NCBI GenBank assembly: GCA_025526995.1
Contig: JAHLKG010000005.1
Location: 1 to 64,000 of the forward strand
From: Powellomyces hirtus
Lineage: Eukaryota; Chytridiomycota; Chytridiomycetes; Spizellomycetales; Powellomycetaceae
Length of the DNA: 64,000 nt
Direction: 5' to 3'
Position numbers and translations under genes: made by a program. Numbering within the stretch: the first letter of the stretch is position 1; each line of letters opens with the position of its first letter. Below, piece by piece: positions 1 through 10,454 of the stretch. The notes below the pieces were generated by a model, which was not told where the DNA came from, ran no database searches, and saw nothing but the letters and a program-made list of their open reading frames with translations.

Positions 1-1021
1 TTCCGGGAAGGCCTGTTCCTGAGGTGTCAAATGGAAAATGGCTTTGCGAATTTGCGCAACGAATTACAGTCCTGCGTCATGTACGCACTAGACGCAGGTG
101 CCCACATCTTGTTGCCAAAAGCACCCGGCCGTAGAAGTGACTCCGAACTGTTCTCTGGATCGTACCCTCTGGCAGCCTGGTTCGACATGACCCGGTTCAA
201 GCGACTTATGACGTTGCATTGCGGAAATCTTACAATAGCGGAGGATGAGGATCTTGCCAATATTACCACAATTGTCTTTCCTACACCTCGCAATCATTTA
301 TTTCGCTGGACAAGCCTGCGTGGGGAGCTCGATGGTTTTCAGCAACTTCAAGAAGCGAACTACTCTATACATCAACCCCTAGCCCTGCAAGTCGATACTC
401 TGTTCAGATGGGAGTTTACCACGCACCCTGTAGAGCAGTTGCGGGTGATGTTTGATGTAAGTAGCCATGCGGAATGCGAATGGCCGAGATCGCTATAACA
501 TACACGTTCTGCAGATAACTCAACCGAACCAGTTCCTAACGCAATTGGCATCGAACGTTGGTGCTAGTCTTTTGCAAGTGCGGCCGGGAAGGTATCTTGG
601 GATACATCTTCGGATTGAATCTGATGCGGTGGGATGGCACGGAGGCGATTGGAGAGCGCTGGCCAAAAACTTCTTCGAGCGTGCGCTAGCCGTGAGTGCC
701 GAAACTGGGATTACGACATGGTACGTGTCCTGTGGGGACAAGCAGCGCCTTAGGGAGTTTCAAGCTGACGGAAGTGCTCGCAACATATCTGTCCTGTCGA
801 AATGGGAGCTAATGAACGCGGAGGAGGCTGCGATTGTGGAGGGGCTCCTTTTCGATCAAGTGGCGGTAATCGACGGTTTAATTTTGACGAAAGCTGCGTT
901 GTTCCTTGGAATGGGCCGCTCATCTTTCTCAAGAATGATTGCGCGTGACAGAGAATTCACGAATGCCGGCGGTTCTGAGACCATTCAAGCATGGGATCAC
1001 TACAACGTGTGCTGTTGGTGA
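1..1021 (+). CDS. GDP-fucose O-fucosyltransferase-like protein (5' partial)
   Basis: The reading frame is open from base 1, so the gene starts outside the window. Two exons (1-456 and 515-1021) join across a 58-bp phase-0 intron with a GTAAGT donor and a TATAAC-like branch region. The early segment GFANLRNELQSC and the later segment YLGIHLRIESD match the two hallmark blocks of plant/fungal O-fucosyltransferases (the 'GxNxQR' block and the 'HLRFExDM' block), the second carrying the conserved Arg that binds GDP-fucose. The tail holds the usual sugar-nucleotide fold ending in a small-residue-rich segment near LGMGRSSFSRMI. Family members act in the Golgi or ER as type II enzymes; the anchor, if any, would lie outside the window. 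The exact acceptor and product are unknown. Without the intron the protein would stop at 498, in the middle of the domain. Confidence 0.8.
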
Positions 1022-1948
1022 TGTTCATGTCATCCCAGAGCTGTTTCTATCGGCACGTATCTGCCACAAGCAATATTGAACGATGAATCTCCCTGGAAAT
1101 GCGTCCGTCCCCACTGACGTACTTCCATAGTAATTTTCGTGTATAACCGTTTCCCTTGCTTCAATCGAAATTGATGGTTTGGGAAAGTGCGCTTCGGCTC
1201 TGGATTGTCCGATGTGGTATGCTGCCTCGCAAGCAAAGTTTAAGAAAGAATGCCCCGGCACGGTAAAAGATGTCGTCGCGTTCTGGCGCGAGCTCATAGA
1301 TGGCTCGGATGTAGCTCTCCCGCAATTTCATTGTTCTCTCCACGGCCCTTCGAGTATGTCGTTCATCGTCGCGGCGTGTGAATCCTTGCAAGGATTTACA
1401 ACCTGGGCAAATGGCTATTGCAACAGATACTTGGTCTTGGTTGTACTTCGTACCCGGCCATTGGACATCTTCTCTTTGTATGATTTAAGAATACGCTCAT
1501 TAGATGAAACTATGACAGCATCGATTCTACCTGCCCATAACACGGGTCGAGTTTGAATTAGGAGGAAGCACTCTGAAGACATTGTTAACCTTTCCCGCTC
1601 ATCAGATGCTGTTGCGTCACAGCACGCAATAGAAAGGAAACAAAGGTAAAGGTATCGAGTTGTTTTCCTGCAGCTTTCCACGCATGTGCTCATCCAAATT
1701 ACATCTAATACAATTCCAACGTAAAAGTCGACAATCATAATTCAAGATTAATCTGGGTTCAAGAATTAAGAGCTGCATGGGATTTCAACGAATAAGGTTT
1801 CCGAGAAGAGCCGTGACTCTCCCGAGGTTCAGAAATACGCGCTCAAAGTGTGATATTTGAGCGGCGCATCAATCATAATTCCTTGAAAGGCCTAGTGATT
1901 CAAACGGGCAGTTCGAACCAAAATTCATTCTACTCATCGTTCTCTACC
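1022..1948. other. Intergenic region, no gene recognised
   Basis: Lies between the convergent O-fucosyltransferase-like and GT92-like genes. One plus-strand frame of about 125 codons (1179-1556) has no ATG start, no recognisable motif and no flanking splice signals, so I do not call it. Nothing else stands out. Confidence 0.6.
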
Positions 1949-3217
1949 TCAGGGACCGTACAAAAACTGTCTCAAGCGCTCTTCGTGACGGGTTTTCCCT
2001 TCCACCTTCTTGCAACATCCTTCGGCAACCAAGTTCAACAGTATATCTGCTCTCGGACGTGCCAAATTGGAACGCTCCTTGCTCTTTCCGCAAACTTTTT
2101 CCATGATCCCGCTCCGAAGATCCCGCGCCCAATAATGCCGCAATTCCATGTGCTTGTGAGCATCGGGCGGTACATTGTTCGGAAACACTCCAACATTAAT
2201 CACCGTGCCCCCGGCATCTCGCGGCCAAAACCCGTCCTTGTACGCTGAATGGTGGGGATCGCGCATATGTTGCGTTCGATTCGTGTTGACTATGGTCTTG
2301 AGGTAATGGAAGGACACATGGTTCGAGTCGAATTGGTATTGCTCCAAGTGCAGCTTCTGGTGGTCGTGTATTGCGACCCCATGAGGAGTAAAGCCCCTCC
2401 AGCGAATTACAAGCCCTCCCAAATCATCCGATGCATCACTTAGAAACTTATTCAGGCAGACCGGGTGTGGCTCGTGGATTACGGCATACTCGTCGATGTC
2501 GAACATCGCAAGCCACTCATACTTGCCGCGATTTGCTGTTAGACAGTGGTCTTGGGCCTGAACCTGGCGATAGGCGTCGCCTTCGGTAAAGTACCAATCG
2601 ATCACTTCTGCGTAGCCGGCATCGGTAAATGGTTTGACGGCTGCGCGAAAGCGCTTCGAAGAATCTGATGCCGGGTCAGAGTTATCGTAGATAAAGACTT
2701 TAGAAGCCCCCAAGAGTAGGTAATGAGAGATCCATTCTTGTACAAAAGGTCCCACAGAGTGCTGTACGCTGCAAACGGCTAATGTCGTAAGAGCTCCCTT
2801 CGATGTCGTCTCGTTCCAACAGGTCTGGTATTTGTTCAAGCGTTCTCTCAATACTTTGGCGTCACCAATGTGTAGCGGTATCATGGCCAGATCCGCTTCG
2901 TATTGCTGTAGGGCTCGTCTGTCCAAGGATGACGCGATAAGATTAACAAGATCTTTCCGGCTTTGATCCAATCGAGGGTGGGCAGCCGCCACCTCGCTAA
3001 ACAGTTGTGCACAAGGCAGTTTCTCATCCATATTCGAATTCGCTTCGACGACATTGTTCCCATTTGGAGCCACAGTACAGATTGAATCGATTCTGTCGTG
3101 CCGGACAACGGACTCCACTGTTAGGAGGCAGAAGATTGCAAGTGCAACTACTACTCCAAGAAGAGCAACTGTGGCAAGGCGAATTCGGCGCTTCAACGGA
3201 GGAATTGTGCGTCTCAT
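1949..3217 (-). CDS. GT92-like (Glyco_tranf_2_4) type II membrane glycosyltransferase
   Basis: A single-exon gene of 422 residues starting at the ATG at 3217, where a short basic cytoplasmic tail (MRRTIPPLKRR) precedes a hydrophobic signal anchor at about residues 14-34. The lumenal part shows the family pattern in order: VCSVQHSVGPFVQEWISHY, then GASKVFIYDNS, then the metal-binding acid cluster WLAMFDIDEYAV, and a His-rich stretch (NRTQHMRDPHH) near the C-terminus. Known relatives are family 92/DUF23 and Glyco_tranf_2_4 enzymes that transfer hexoses to glycans in the Golgi. The sugar and acceptor cannot be read from sequence. The frame extends upstream without an ATG, so 3217 is the natural start. 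It sits tail to tail with the O-fucosyltransferase-like gene. Confidence 0.85.
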   Translation of the reverse strand: MRRTIPPLKRRIRLATVALLGVVVALAIFCLLTVESVVRHDRIDSICTVAPNGNNVVEANSNMDEKLPCAQLFSEVAAAHPRLDQSRKDLVNLIASSLDRRALQQYEADLAMIPLHIGDAKVLRERLNKYQTCWNETTSKGALTTLAVCSVQHSVGPFVQEWISHYLLLGASKVFIYDNSDPASDSSKRFRAAVKPFTDAGYAEVIDWYFTEGDAYRQVQAQDHCLTANRGKYEWLAMFDIDEYAVIHEPHPVCLNKFLSDASDDLGGLVIRWRGFTPHGVAIHDHQKLHLEQYQFDSNHVSFHYLKTIVNTNRTQHMRDPHHSAYKDGFWPRDAGGTVINVGVFPNNVPPDAHKHMELRHYWARDLRSGIMEKVCGKSKERSNLARPRADILLNLVAEGCCKKVEGKTRHEERLRQFLYGP

Positions 3218-4433
3218 AACTCCACTACTTGGCGTCAGTCCACTTTCAGAAAGACAACTTTGTCGACTGACAAGAGCACAAAATGGGGCGTTTCCCACCA
3301 AACGCGTCGCATTTCCGCGCTTTGTCAGCGGGCGCGCGTTACGCGCAATACGAATTCTAAGCTGCTAACGGAAGTGTTTGACTGAGGGCAGTGTCAGTGG
3401 TCACTACCACTGCTGACTTCTCCTTCTATCTTGTTCTGGATGTCTACCAAAGCACAGAACCAAGTGAAAACAGATGTTGAAGTGCACGTTTTGCACATTA
3501 CTCCCCCTTCCCTTGGTCCAACACATGTCACCTCCAGGCATAATACAAAATCTACATTCCAATGCTTACAATCCACCACGGCATCTGTACATTGGAGATA
3601 TCAGCATTTCCAGTACTTTATCAAAAATGCAGAGGCTTGGCCGAGATTCGAACACTCTGCATTTATTGCCTTTGTATGGGGCTTACATAGCTCTTCTGTG
3701 ATGCAGATGATGATGTAACGTTGTCAGATGCACGGAGATGTATGTATGTGAATGTATATTATATGTCTTGAGTCTTTACAAAAAAGTTTCGCTTGTCAAA
3801 TGAAACTATCTACCTTTTCTCCAATCACGTGATTACACGTGATCCGGTTCAGCTTGTTGCATTACCGTCTCAGTCACGCATTCTGAGCGGGGATTCCAAG
3901 TTAGGATCTAATGTAAGGACCAACATTGAGTACCCAATGCTCAGCAATCCTCAGCTCAGGTCACAGGACTAGCATTTCCAATGCGGATGATGTACCCAGT
4001 GATTGACCATCGATTGGTGGGTACATTGATTTGTATGGTGATTAACGAGTGAGATAGCACAGTCAGGTATATGCACGCAATCGCTGGGGAGGGAAACAGT
4101 TGAACACGTTACATATTTACGTGGCAAACGACCAAGGTCTACAAGTCAGTCGCAAAAAGTGAACGATCAAGTTATCTCTCTGTCAGTTATTTCCATCAAG
4201 CGCCACTCTTTTCTGACGGGAGTGTTACAAGGAAGTTGTGTACTATGCGGCAATGTGACAGAGATCCTCACAAGCTCTGAGTGTGCAGTCAGGCCCGTCT
4301 CTGCTTCAACCCTAACCCTAACACTGTCACGAAATGAAAATCTGCAGAACATGGAACATTGCACACGGCATTAGGCGAGAAAATCGTATGGACAGAAATA
4401 TGTACATTCATCGACTACAACGGTGGTGCCTCC
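3218..4433. other. Intergenic region with a palindrome, telomere-like motif and a tRNA-like scrap
   Basis: No gene is recognised over 1.2 kb. It contains a perfect 12-bp palindrome with an E-box core (AATCACGTGATT, 3823-3834), a T-arm-like sequence on the minus strand around 3640-3655 that does not fold as a full tRNA, and a short telomere-like repeat (separate entry). The GT92-like promoter should lie at its left end. Confidence 0.5.
4308..4323. repeat. Interstitial telomere-like repeat
   Basis: AACCCTAACCCTAACA holds two and a half units of CCCTAA, the complement of the TTAGGG telomere repeat common in fungi. It is too short to be a functional telomere and may be chance or a scar of end repair. 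Confidence 0.5.
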
Positions 4434-5277
4434 CTAATTGCCAGGTTTGCTGCAAACCCCAGGCAGATCATAGTAGTCAATGTACGCCGTCTCTTTCTTT
4501 CCCTCTTCCACCCATTCGCGATAGAAATCCCAACTCTCTATAGTTTCCATGTACTTTCTGGCGTCGTCGGAGACTTCAAATCCGTAGGTACGGAACCTTC
4601 CAACGACGGGGCCAAACATGGCATCAGCCGCCGTAGGGCGCCCGAATAAAAACCCTTGGTCGTCGGCATTGTCTTTGCCAAAGGCCCTGCATGAGGCCCA
4701 AATATCCTGCGCACGCTTGATTTCTTTGACAATGTCGGGGCGCTCCTCGAGAATCGCCGTGACGGCCGGATGGTTAGGGGGAAGCTCAAGACGCCAGTTC
4801 GTGGCAAAGACAGAGCGGAGGCCCGAAAAGGATGTTGCCATCTCAGCTGACACCGAGCGAGCATGGGCACGGGCGAGTTTTTCAGGTGGCCACAGCGCTG
4901 GATGATCCTTTTGAGGACCCGCATTACGGTTAGCCAGCGGTTTCAACTGTAGCTGAAAAATTTGAAGCCGCTGCAAATGCCTGTGCCAAACATACCTCAG
5001 CTAAATACTCAATTATCGCAAGTGACTCCCAAACCACATGCCAGCCGTTTTCGTCCACAGGCACGTGGAGAGCTGGCAATTTACCAGCAGGACCCGCCGC
5101 GTCCGCATGACGTCGAAACTCGGGGTCCTGTGGGCCTTTGGAAGTCAGAAAACCGATCCTCTCTTGGAACTGTATGCCAGCGAGGCGGCAGGCAAGATAG
5201 CCGCGGAGCGACCAGGAGGAGTAACCCTTGTTCCCAATGAACAGGATGGGCAAGCGCGGAGAATCTGCTGCGGTCAT
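4434..5277 (-). CDS. Glutathione S-transferase, bacterial-like Ser class
   Basis: Two exons, 5277-4996 and 4952-4434, joined in phase 0 across a 43-bp intron (donor GTATGT, acceptor TTTTTCAG; a second AG six bases further would also keep frame). The 266-residue product opens with the thioredoxin-fold domain: FIGNKGYSSWSLRGY carries the Ser/Arg active-site signature seen in bacterial GSTs, followed by KLPALH and the glutathione-contacting ESLAIIEYLAE. The all-helical C-terminal domain follows with WPPEKLARAHARSVSAEM. It should conjugate or isomerise small electrophiles using glutathione in the cytosol; the substrate is unknown. I chose the ATG at 5277 because a TATA box lies 109 bp upstream of it, while the longer frame to 5373 would begin almost at the TATA box. 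Confidence 0.88.
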
Positions 5278-5385
5278 TGTGCCGAGATCGCTAGAAAAGG
5301 GGATAGCCCGACGTAAGCTTGGACTGCACACCTTAGGTTGCTGCTTTGAGAACTGGGCTAGCCACCCGCACACAGGAAGTCCCTC

Positions 5386-5393
5386 CTTTTATA
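5386..5393 (-). promoter_or_regulatory. TATA box of the glutathione S-transferase gene
   Basis: Minus-strand TATAAAAG, 109 bp upstream of the ATG at 5277. The distance suits a short 5' UTR and decides between two candidate start codons. Confidence 0.55.
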
Positions 5394-6312
5394 ACAGATG
5401 GGCATTCCAGTGCGGAGAAAGTGGAGAGCGCGCGAGTCGCACAAGACTCAAAAAGAACTCAAAACGGTCTAAAACTTCTCAAACCGAGCCGTGGAAAAGA
5501 ATTGGAAGAGAGGCCCGCCGGCTTCTCCCAAAGGCAAGGCAACAAGATATAGCGCAGGAGTGCAGGACTTGAAGACCACGGAATCCAGTCGCCGTCTTAA
5601 ACTATTCATTGCACTGTCGTATTCTGCAGTGCTCGAATTCTTTGCCGTTTTCAGGTTATAAGAGCGTATGGGTTGTTTTCGCCCTCTGCAAGCGAAGTGC
5701 TCACATCATAAAGTCTCCGCTCCATGGCTTCATCAGTCGGAACTTGACTTCTGGGTAGACAAGCATCGTTCGCAGAGTCATTCGCGTTGAGGATGGTGGA
5801 TGCGCTGCTCACGCCACATAGCGGGGACCGCAGAACGCGCAAAGGCATCGCAGCTTGTGGTGGGTGGGGCTCTTCGAAGATGCAGTATACCCAACTCAGA
5901 TGCAATGGACTGAGGTTTATTACAATGATCCATGAATAAAGCTTGATTCAAGAGAATTCAAAACTATACTGCATATGTATAAGGGAATCAAGAAAATATT
6001 GCGTATGAGTGAGACAACGCATTTGAAGTGCACCGCAGCAGCTAACAAATGTTGCAGTGCATACACCTCAACGCAAACATCCGCACGGTTCCTCATATCG
6101 GCTCACAATGCTCTCTCGTGGAGCAGGATAATCTCGGTGGCAAATTCGCCAAATCGGTTCCTATAAGTGCAGAGCCATTAGTTTCTCTCGAAAGGTCAAA
6201 ACTCACTAAGCACCAAGACGAACCTCTCCTAAACATAATTGCAGGGGTGGCAAAGTAAAGAGCGTGATAGCGGGAAGAACAATGCAATCAGTAAGTAGCG
6301 GGCACCGCTGGT
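5394..6312. other. Intergenic region; possible missed 3' exon of the methyltransferase at its right side
   Basis: No gene is recognised. An 84-codon minus frame at 5651-5905 has no known motif. The stretch 6160-6103 on the minus strand may encode the missing C-terminal end of the neighbouring methyltransferase (see findings). Confidence 0.45.
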
Positions 6313-7590
6313 TTAGTATACATCTTCTCGCACCTGAAATACAATCCTATAGCCGAGCTCATCAAAAAGCTTAACCACTCTTGCCATGGGAACTGCCCAG
6401 TTGTTGCTCCAATTCTCGAAAAGAGAAGGTGCGAGTGCCCAAGGGGCGTCTGCTCCACGTTGCCACATGCCGGCGTGGAATTCCACAAGAATCTGCATAG
6501 GACGATCCTCGACACTCTCGTTAAGCAGATCGAGGAAGAAAGGCCACTCGTAGCTGCGACAGGGACATTAGTTAAAGACGGAATGGTTGCGCATCATGGG
6601 ATCAAAAACTCACTGTTCGATGTCCATTTTCAGCACTGAAATCGTGTCTACGCCTAGCTCTTTGCGAATTGTAGCTAAGCGCTTGAAGGTTCGGCCTTGA
6701 GAGTCCACCTCGTCTTTTCCGCCAATGCACGTTTTATGAAACGTGGTGGCGGGATTGGACCAATCTCCCGTACAGTCGAAAGTATGAATTTGACATTGAG
6801 GAAACAGCACGTGGATATCGTGTTCAAAGTCAAATTGATTGTTCGATCCCAACGAAAATATGGTGCACTTCTTTTCGGCGCCGCTGCCGAAGTCTAGCTT
6901 GTCGGTGCTATCAAACGAATTGAAGTCAGTGTGGTGACCGGTACCACCAGCGGACCGCTCGTACACCATACCAGATCCACTTCCCGGTATCCAGTACTTT
7001 AGACGGTGCCCCAATGCTATGGTAGCAAAAGAGATAGTCAGCTCCATTACTGCGAGATGACCATCGCTATTGTTCTAATATTGCCTACCGAATTAGATCC
7101 ATTGCATTGCACTCATAAGTCGGTTGGAAAAGATCGAAAATGCGCCACTTTGGTACAGCAGCGTATGTGTCCATACCCTGGTATTGCGGAAGTTGCTCTT
7201 TGGGAAGGGTTTCAATCGTGCGTATTGCTGAGAGGTATCTCTGACTTGAAACGCGACAGAGCCATTCCAAATAAGCGGATGGGCGGCTCCTGGTGGCATA
7301 AAAGGCTGCACTTACTTGTTCAGGTTGCTGATGCATTTTTCCACCCCATACATGACCTCGTTGGTGGGAGGTTGGATTAAGCACTTGATATATTCATCGG
7401 TGCTGGTAGCAGCCTGGTGGTACGCCACCAGCCGCTCCGTTGCGTTGGGAATGTGGCCGACTGCCAACAAGAGTAGCGTGCTAATAGCGATCCCAGCGCC
7501 GACCAGGATTAAAACCTTCCTTCTTTTGAGAGGAGCGGCGAGCTTGGAAACCTGGTCAACGACCTGTTCGTACTGGTGACGTGGAGACAT
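6313..7590 (-). CDS. Membrane-anchored METTL24/FkbM-like methyltransferase
   Basis: Five exons on the minus strand: 7590-7316, 7244-7089, 7016-6972, 6907-6614 and 6553-6313, with introns of 60-72 bp whose phases all agree. The N-terminus is a type II anchor (basic residues, then VLILVGAGIAISTLLLLAV near residues 26-45). The lumenal part has the METTL24-type order: a Cys block FDLFQPTYECN, IRIGAPSKVLDTGKWIC (the family's 'RvG..GDGGKWvC'), the SAM-site-like IFSLGSNNQFDFE, IHTFDCTGDW, then VLKMDIEHYEWPFF and ILVEFHAGMW. The acceptor is unknown; relatives are thought to modify secreted molecules. The protein ends soon after VREDVY, earlier than relatives, and a likely last exon lies downstream. 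It sits inside a cluster of glycan-related genes. Confidence 0.82.
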
Positions 7591-7744
7591 GATACAGGTG
7601 TGCTGGCTCTGGAAAAGACGTCCTAAGACAGGGAGACTGCAAGCAGTGTGACTGGAGGAAGCGTGGCAACAACCGGAGAAGCGAGCGAGCGAAGGGCGAG
7701 CGAGGACAGTCCGAGCAGGGGAGGATAGGGCACCTGGTCGGGGA

Positions 7745-7751
7745 CTTTATA
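7745..7751 (-). promoter_or_regulatory. TATA-like element of the methyltransferase gene
   Basis: Minus-strand TATAAAG, about 155 bp upstream of the ATG at 7590. Confidence 0.4.
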
Positions 7752-8051
7752 CAAGTAGCTGCGCATCGAGGGACGCATCCCCTCCCACGCGTCGTTCCCC
7801 TCTGGCCCACTTTGCCCGACGCGTTCCAACCCTTGCACCACGTATTACCTAACACTGAGATGCGACGCGCTTACACTTGCTTGTGTTTCTTACGATCTTT
7901 TACTTCTTCTCGACAAAGCGAATCGACCGAAGTACTACATCCCAGACCCTTGTCGTCTACGTGTACTACGATGGCGCATGACCCATGCAGATGAGCTATC
8001 CGCCAGAGCTGGGGATCTGACAATGGGTTTTCGTTTGTCCATGCAAACAGG
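7752..8051. other. Divergent promoter region with a possible broken first exon
   Basis: Separates the methyltransferase and the RgpF-like gene, which run in opposite directions. On the plus strand, 7874-7970 reads as a signal anchor (HLLVFLTIFYFFS) followed by LVVYVYYDGA, a plausible N-terminus for the downstream gene, but no ATG opens this frame. Confidence 0.4.
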
Positions 8052-9102
8052 ATGACTCCGCCTCAGACAGACAACTTAGGTTATTTCCTGCGACATGGAC
8101 TGCAAAGCAACGTCGATTATGTGTTTGTCATGAACAGCCCCGTGCCAAAAGAAGTTCTAATCCCGAAACTTCCGAATATTTTTGTATGGGAAAAGGAAAA
8201 CAAGTACGTGAGACAATATGTGCAAACCATACCTTGCTTGTGTCATTCCAAATTGGACGGACCCTTCCTACTCGACCGTTTGTACCAGACAATAGGCTCA
8301 AATCGCTTAACTTGATGATTTCAGATGTTACGATCTTGGCTCGTTCCGCCAAGCAGTGGAGTATATGGCGGAAAAGCACAATCGCAAATACAAGCGGTAT
8401 ATGTTGATTAACGCATCAGTCCGAGGACCTTTTGTTCCACTGTACGACCGAGCGTGCTGGATCGATCATTTTCTGGATCGCCTTACAAATAAGGTGAAGA
8501 TGGTTGGAACAACCTCCTTCTGCAACGACGAGCAGTTCCCGCGACACATACAAACTATGGTCCTCGCTTTCGATGCAGAGGGGTATGAGGCTGGGCCCGC
8601 CACGCTGCCGTGTCCAGGCACCATTACCGAAGCGATTAGAACGGGCGAGATCCCGCTGACGAGCATGCTAAAAGAGAAGGGGTACGCAGTTGATGCGCTG
8701 ATGACTGCTGCAACGGGCGAGCCGGAACTTTGTGGCACCGGCGACATGAACTATAAGGACAGATACTATGGCATGAGCTTCCACCCGTACGAACTTATTT
8801 TCATCAAATCGAACCGGGGAATAGGTATGGATACTCAGATCAAAGAAGATTTCGGCCGGGGTGCGTTTGGGTCAAGAGGTCACTGATTTTCCCGCTTCCT
8901 ACTGCTTTCACAAGATGATAATGCGCTGAAGCACTACACGAAATGGCATGACAATATGCTCACTACCCAGAAGCATTCATGTCCATATTACATCCCTGGA
9001 CCACCGCTCCCTCCGCCCCTTCCTTCTGCTCTAACAAGTATATCATCGGCGCTTCCCTCTGCTGGTGCTCCCTTATCATCGTCAGAAGCTGCACACGCTT
9101 GA
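8052..9102 (+). CDS. RgpF-like putative glycosyltransferase (5' end uncertain)
   Basis: Three exons are clear: 8052-8203, 8325-8860 and 8915-9102, with introns of 121 and 54 bp in matching phases. The product reads NLGYFLRHGL, VDYVFVMNS, then after the first intron CYDLGSFRQAVEY, MLINASVRGPFVPLY, VKMVGTTSFC, IQTMVLAFD and FHPYELIFIKSNRG. The block 'NxSvrGPF' recalls rhamnan-synthesis RgpF-type proteins and a family of uncharacterised algal and chytrid proteins; a role in glycan assembly is inference. The last exon encodes LKHYTKWHDNML and a Pro/Ser-rich tail ending AAHA. An acceptor-like AG just before 8051 and an upstream signal-anchor frame suggest a missing or degenerate first exon, so the start at 8052 is provisional. 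Its 3' part is duplicated at 10730-11018. Confidence 0.72.
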
Positions 9103-9152
9103 CTGGGCCAATAAGAAGCGAAAGTTGGATGTGATTGCGTGCATTAATAGGA
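8827..9152 (+). repeat. Segmental duplication, copy A
   Basis: Covers the end of exon 3, the last intron, the last exon and about 50 bp beyond the RgpF-like gene. It matches 10730-11018 closely over most of its length, with a roughly 50-bp stretch in this copy that is missing from the other. Confidence 0.9.
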
Positions 9153-9354
9153 CGTTTGTATGGTGGTATATCTAGGGGGCTCTCAGCTTTCTTGTGATGG
9201 ACTGCAACGGCGGCGACACCATTATTCGCAATCAAAACTTTCTCAATGACCACATCTCACTGATGATTTCGGATGTACTCGGAGAGTTGATTTTTCGTAG
9301 ATTTTCTTGTGCCACTGCTGGTGCGATGGTGCTGTGCCACGATGCTAGAGTCAA

Positions 9355-10413
9355 TCATTCCCAGCTGAATTTGGCAAAGACTCCAAGATGATCCGACGGG
9401 TAAACGCGACACTGGACCTCGTCAAGGTCAAAGGGCTCGTACCCGAAATAGCGTAAATCAGTCACGGTAATCCTCTTCTTGTTTGCTGCCGCCGCTGTCG
9501 AACGAAACATGACGCGGTCGATTCGCTTTTTCGGGCGTATCTCGCCAGGTTGATAAACACCATATGTGACACCGTCTTTCGTGACCGGATCCATCCCATC
9601 CTTCTCAGCGACGATCCATGCATCCGTCCAGCCAAGCCCCTCCAAAAGATACGGTGTTTCGCGCTCATCATGCGCGATATTCGTGTCACCGCACAAGAAT
9701 GCAATCGCCGGAGCAGCCCCTGCCCCTGCCGCCGCCGTTGAGCCGCCGCCGCCTCCAATTTCATTGACGAGGTGAGCAGTAGCTTCGGTGAATTGGATCT
9801 TCCGAACAGGTTCATCCTCATCGTACGATTCAAAATGCGACGTTCCAACGACAACACCCACTCCTTGCACGAGTAAATGAGCCACGACCAAGGACCGACC
9901 CATTCGTGTCTGTGAATACTCCATCTTTGTCATCTTTGACACGGTAACGTCAGGTCGGGTCCTCTTTGCAAGGATAGCCACGCCGTACCATGTCATTAAA
10001 GGAGTCCCAGAGATGTCAGACATGATATAGTTTTCTTGGACCCACGGAGCATCTGATAGCAGTCTGAGAAAGGCGGGAGTACATTCCTGCAGGCAAAAGA
10101 CATCCGCATCAAGTCGCTGCAGATTCTCGAGTAGAACGGGAAATCTCCATCTGCTTGTCCTGCCGTCAAACCAAACGTTTTGTGTTACCAAAGTGAAAGA
10201 CGGCGCCATCGTTTTCTCCTCAGCCGCCTTGACAGACTTGCTCCCTGCGACGTCGTAGGAAATCCAATTCCCCATGGCGGCACCACGCTTCTTCGTCGTC
10301 GTCGTCGTACCAGAGAACTTACGCAAAGTGGATAAGAAAATGTTGCCCGTGGGTTTCCAAACCTTTGCGTCCAGGGAGGATACCACAACGTTATTGGTTG
10401 CACTGGAATTCAT
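9355..10413 (-). CDS. TDP2-like endonuclease/exonuclease/phosphatase family protein
   Basis: A single exon of 352 residues from the ATG at 10413. The EEP-fold motifs appear in order: LVTQNVWFDG, the metal-binding CLQECTPAFL, GVAILAKR, VVGTSHFES, the Asp/Asn pair in FLCGDTNIAHD, RIDRVMFRS and the closing YPSDHLGVFAKF. This spacing and the short 'TSHFES' and 'GDTN' forms resemble tyrosyl-DNA phosphodiesterase 2, which removes topoisomerase peptides from 5' DNA ends. A Gly/Ala-rich insert (GGGGGSTAAAGAGAAP) sits before the GDTN motif. The open frame runs further upstream to 10548, but that part matches the shifted end of a Copia fragment, so I start at 10413. The gene lies between the two copies of a segmental duplication. 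A different EEP phosphodiesterase is possible. Confidence 0.85.
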   Translation of the reverse strand: MNSSATNNVVVSSLDAKVWKPTGNIFLSTLRKFSGTTTTTKKRGAAMGNWISYDVAGSKSVKAAEEKTMAPSFTLVTQNVWFDGRTSRWRFPVLLENLQRLDADVFCLQECTPAFLRLLSDAPWVQENYIMSDISGTPLMTWYGVAILAKRTRPDVTVSKMTKMEYSQTRMGRSLVVAHLLVQGVGVVVGTSHFESYDEDEPVRKIQFTEATAHLVNEIGGGGGSTAAAGAGAAPAIAFLCGDTNIAHDERETPYLLEGLGWTDAWIVAEKDGMDPVTKDGVTYGVYQPGEIRPKKRIDRVMFRSTAAAANKKRITVTDLRYFGYEPFDLDEVQCRVYPSDHLGVFAKFSWE

Positions 10414-10454
10414 GATTGCGAAAGAGTGTTGATGTTGGATAGGCGAAGTCTTTG

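Noticed and set aside
1179..1556. Plus-strand frame of 125 codons
   Set aside because: No ATG start, no known motif and no neighbouring exon that would join it.
3628..3700. Possible minus-strand tRNA gene
   Set aside because: A B-box-like GTTCGAATC and a weak 7-8-bp terminal pairing exist over 72-73 nt, but the T stem has three mismatches and no D arm or anticodon arm can be drawn. At most a degraded tRNA-derived piece.
4308..4323. Site of a former chromosome end
   Set aside because: Only two and a half telomere units are present; chance is as likely as a fusion scar.
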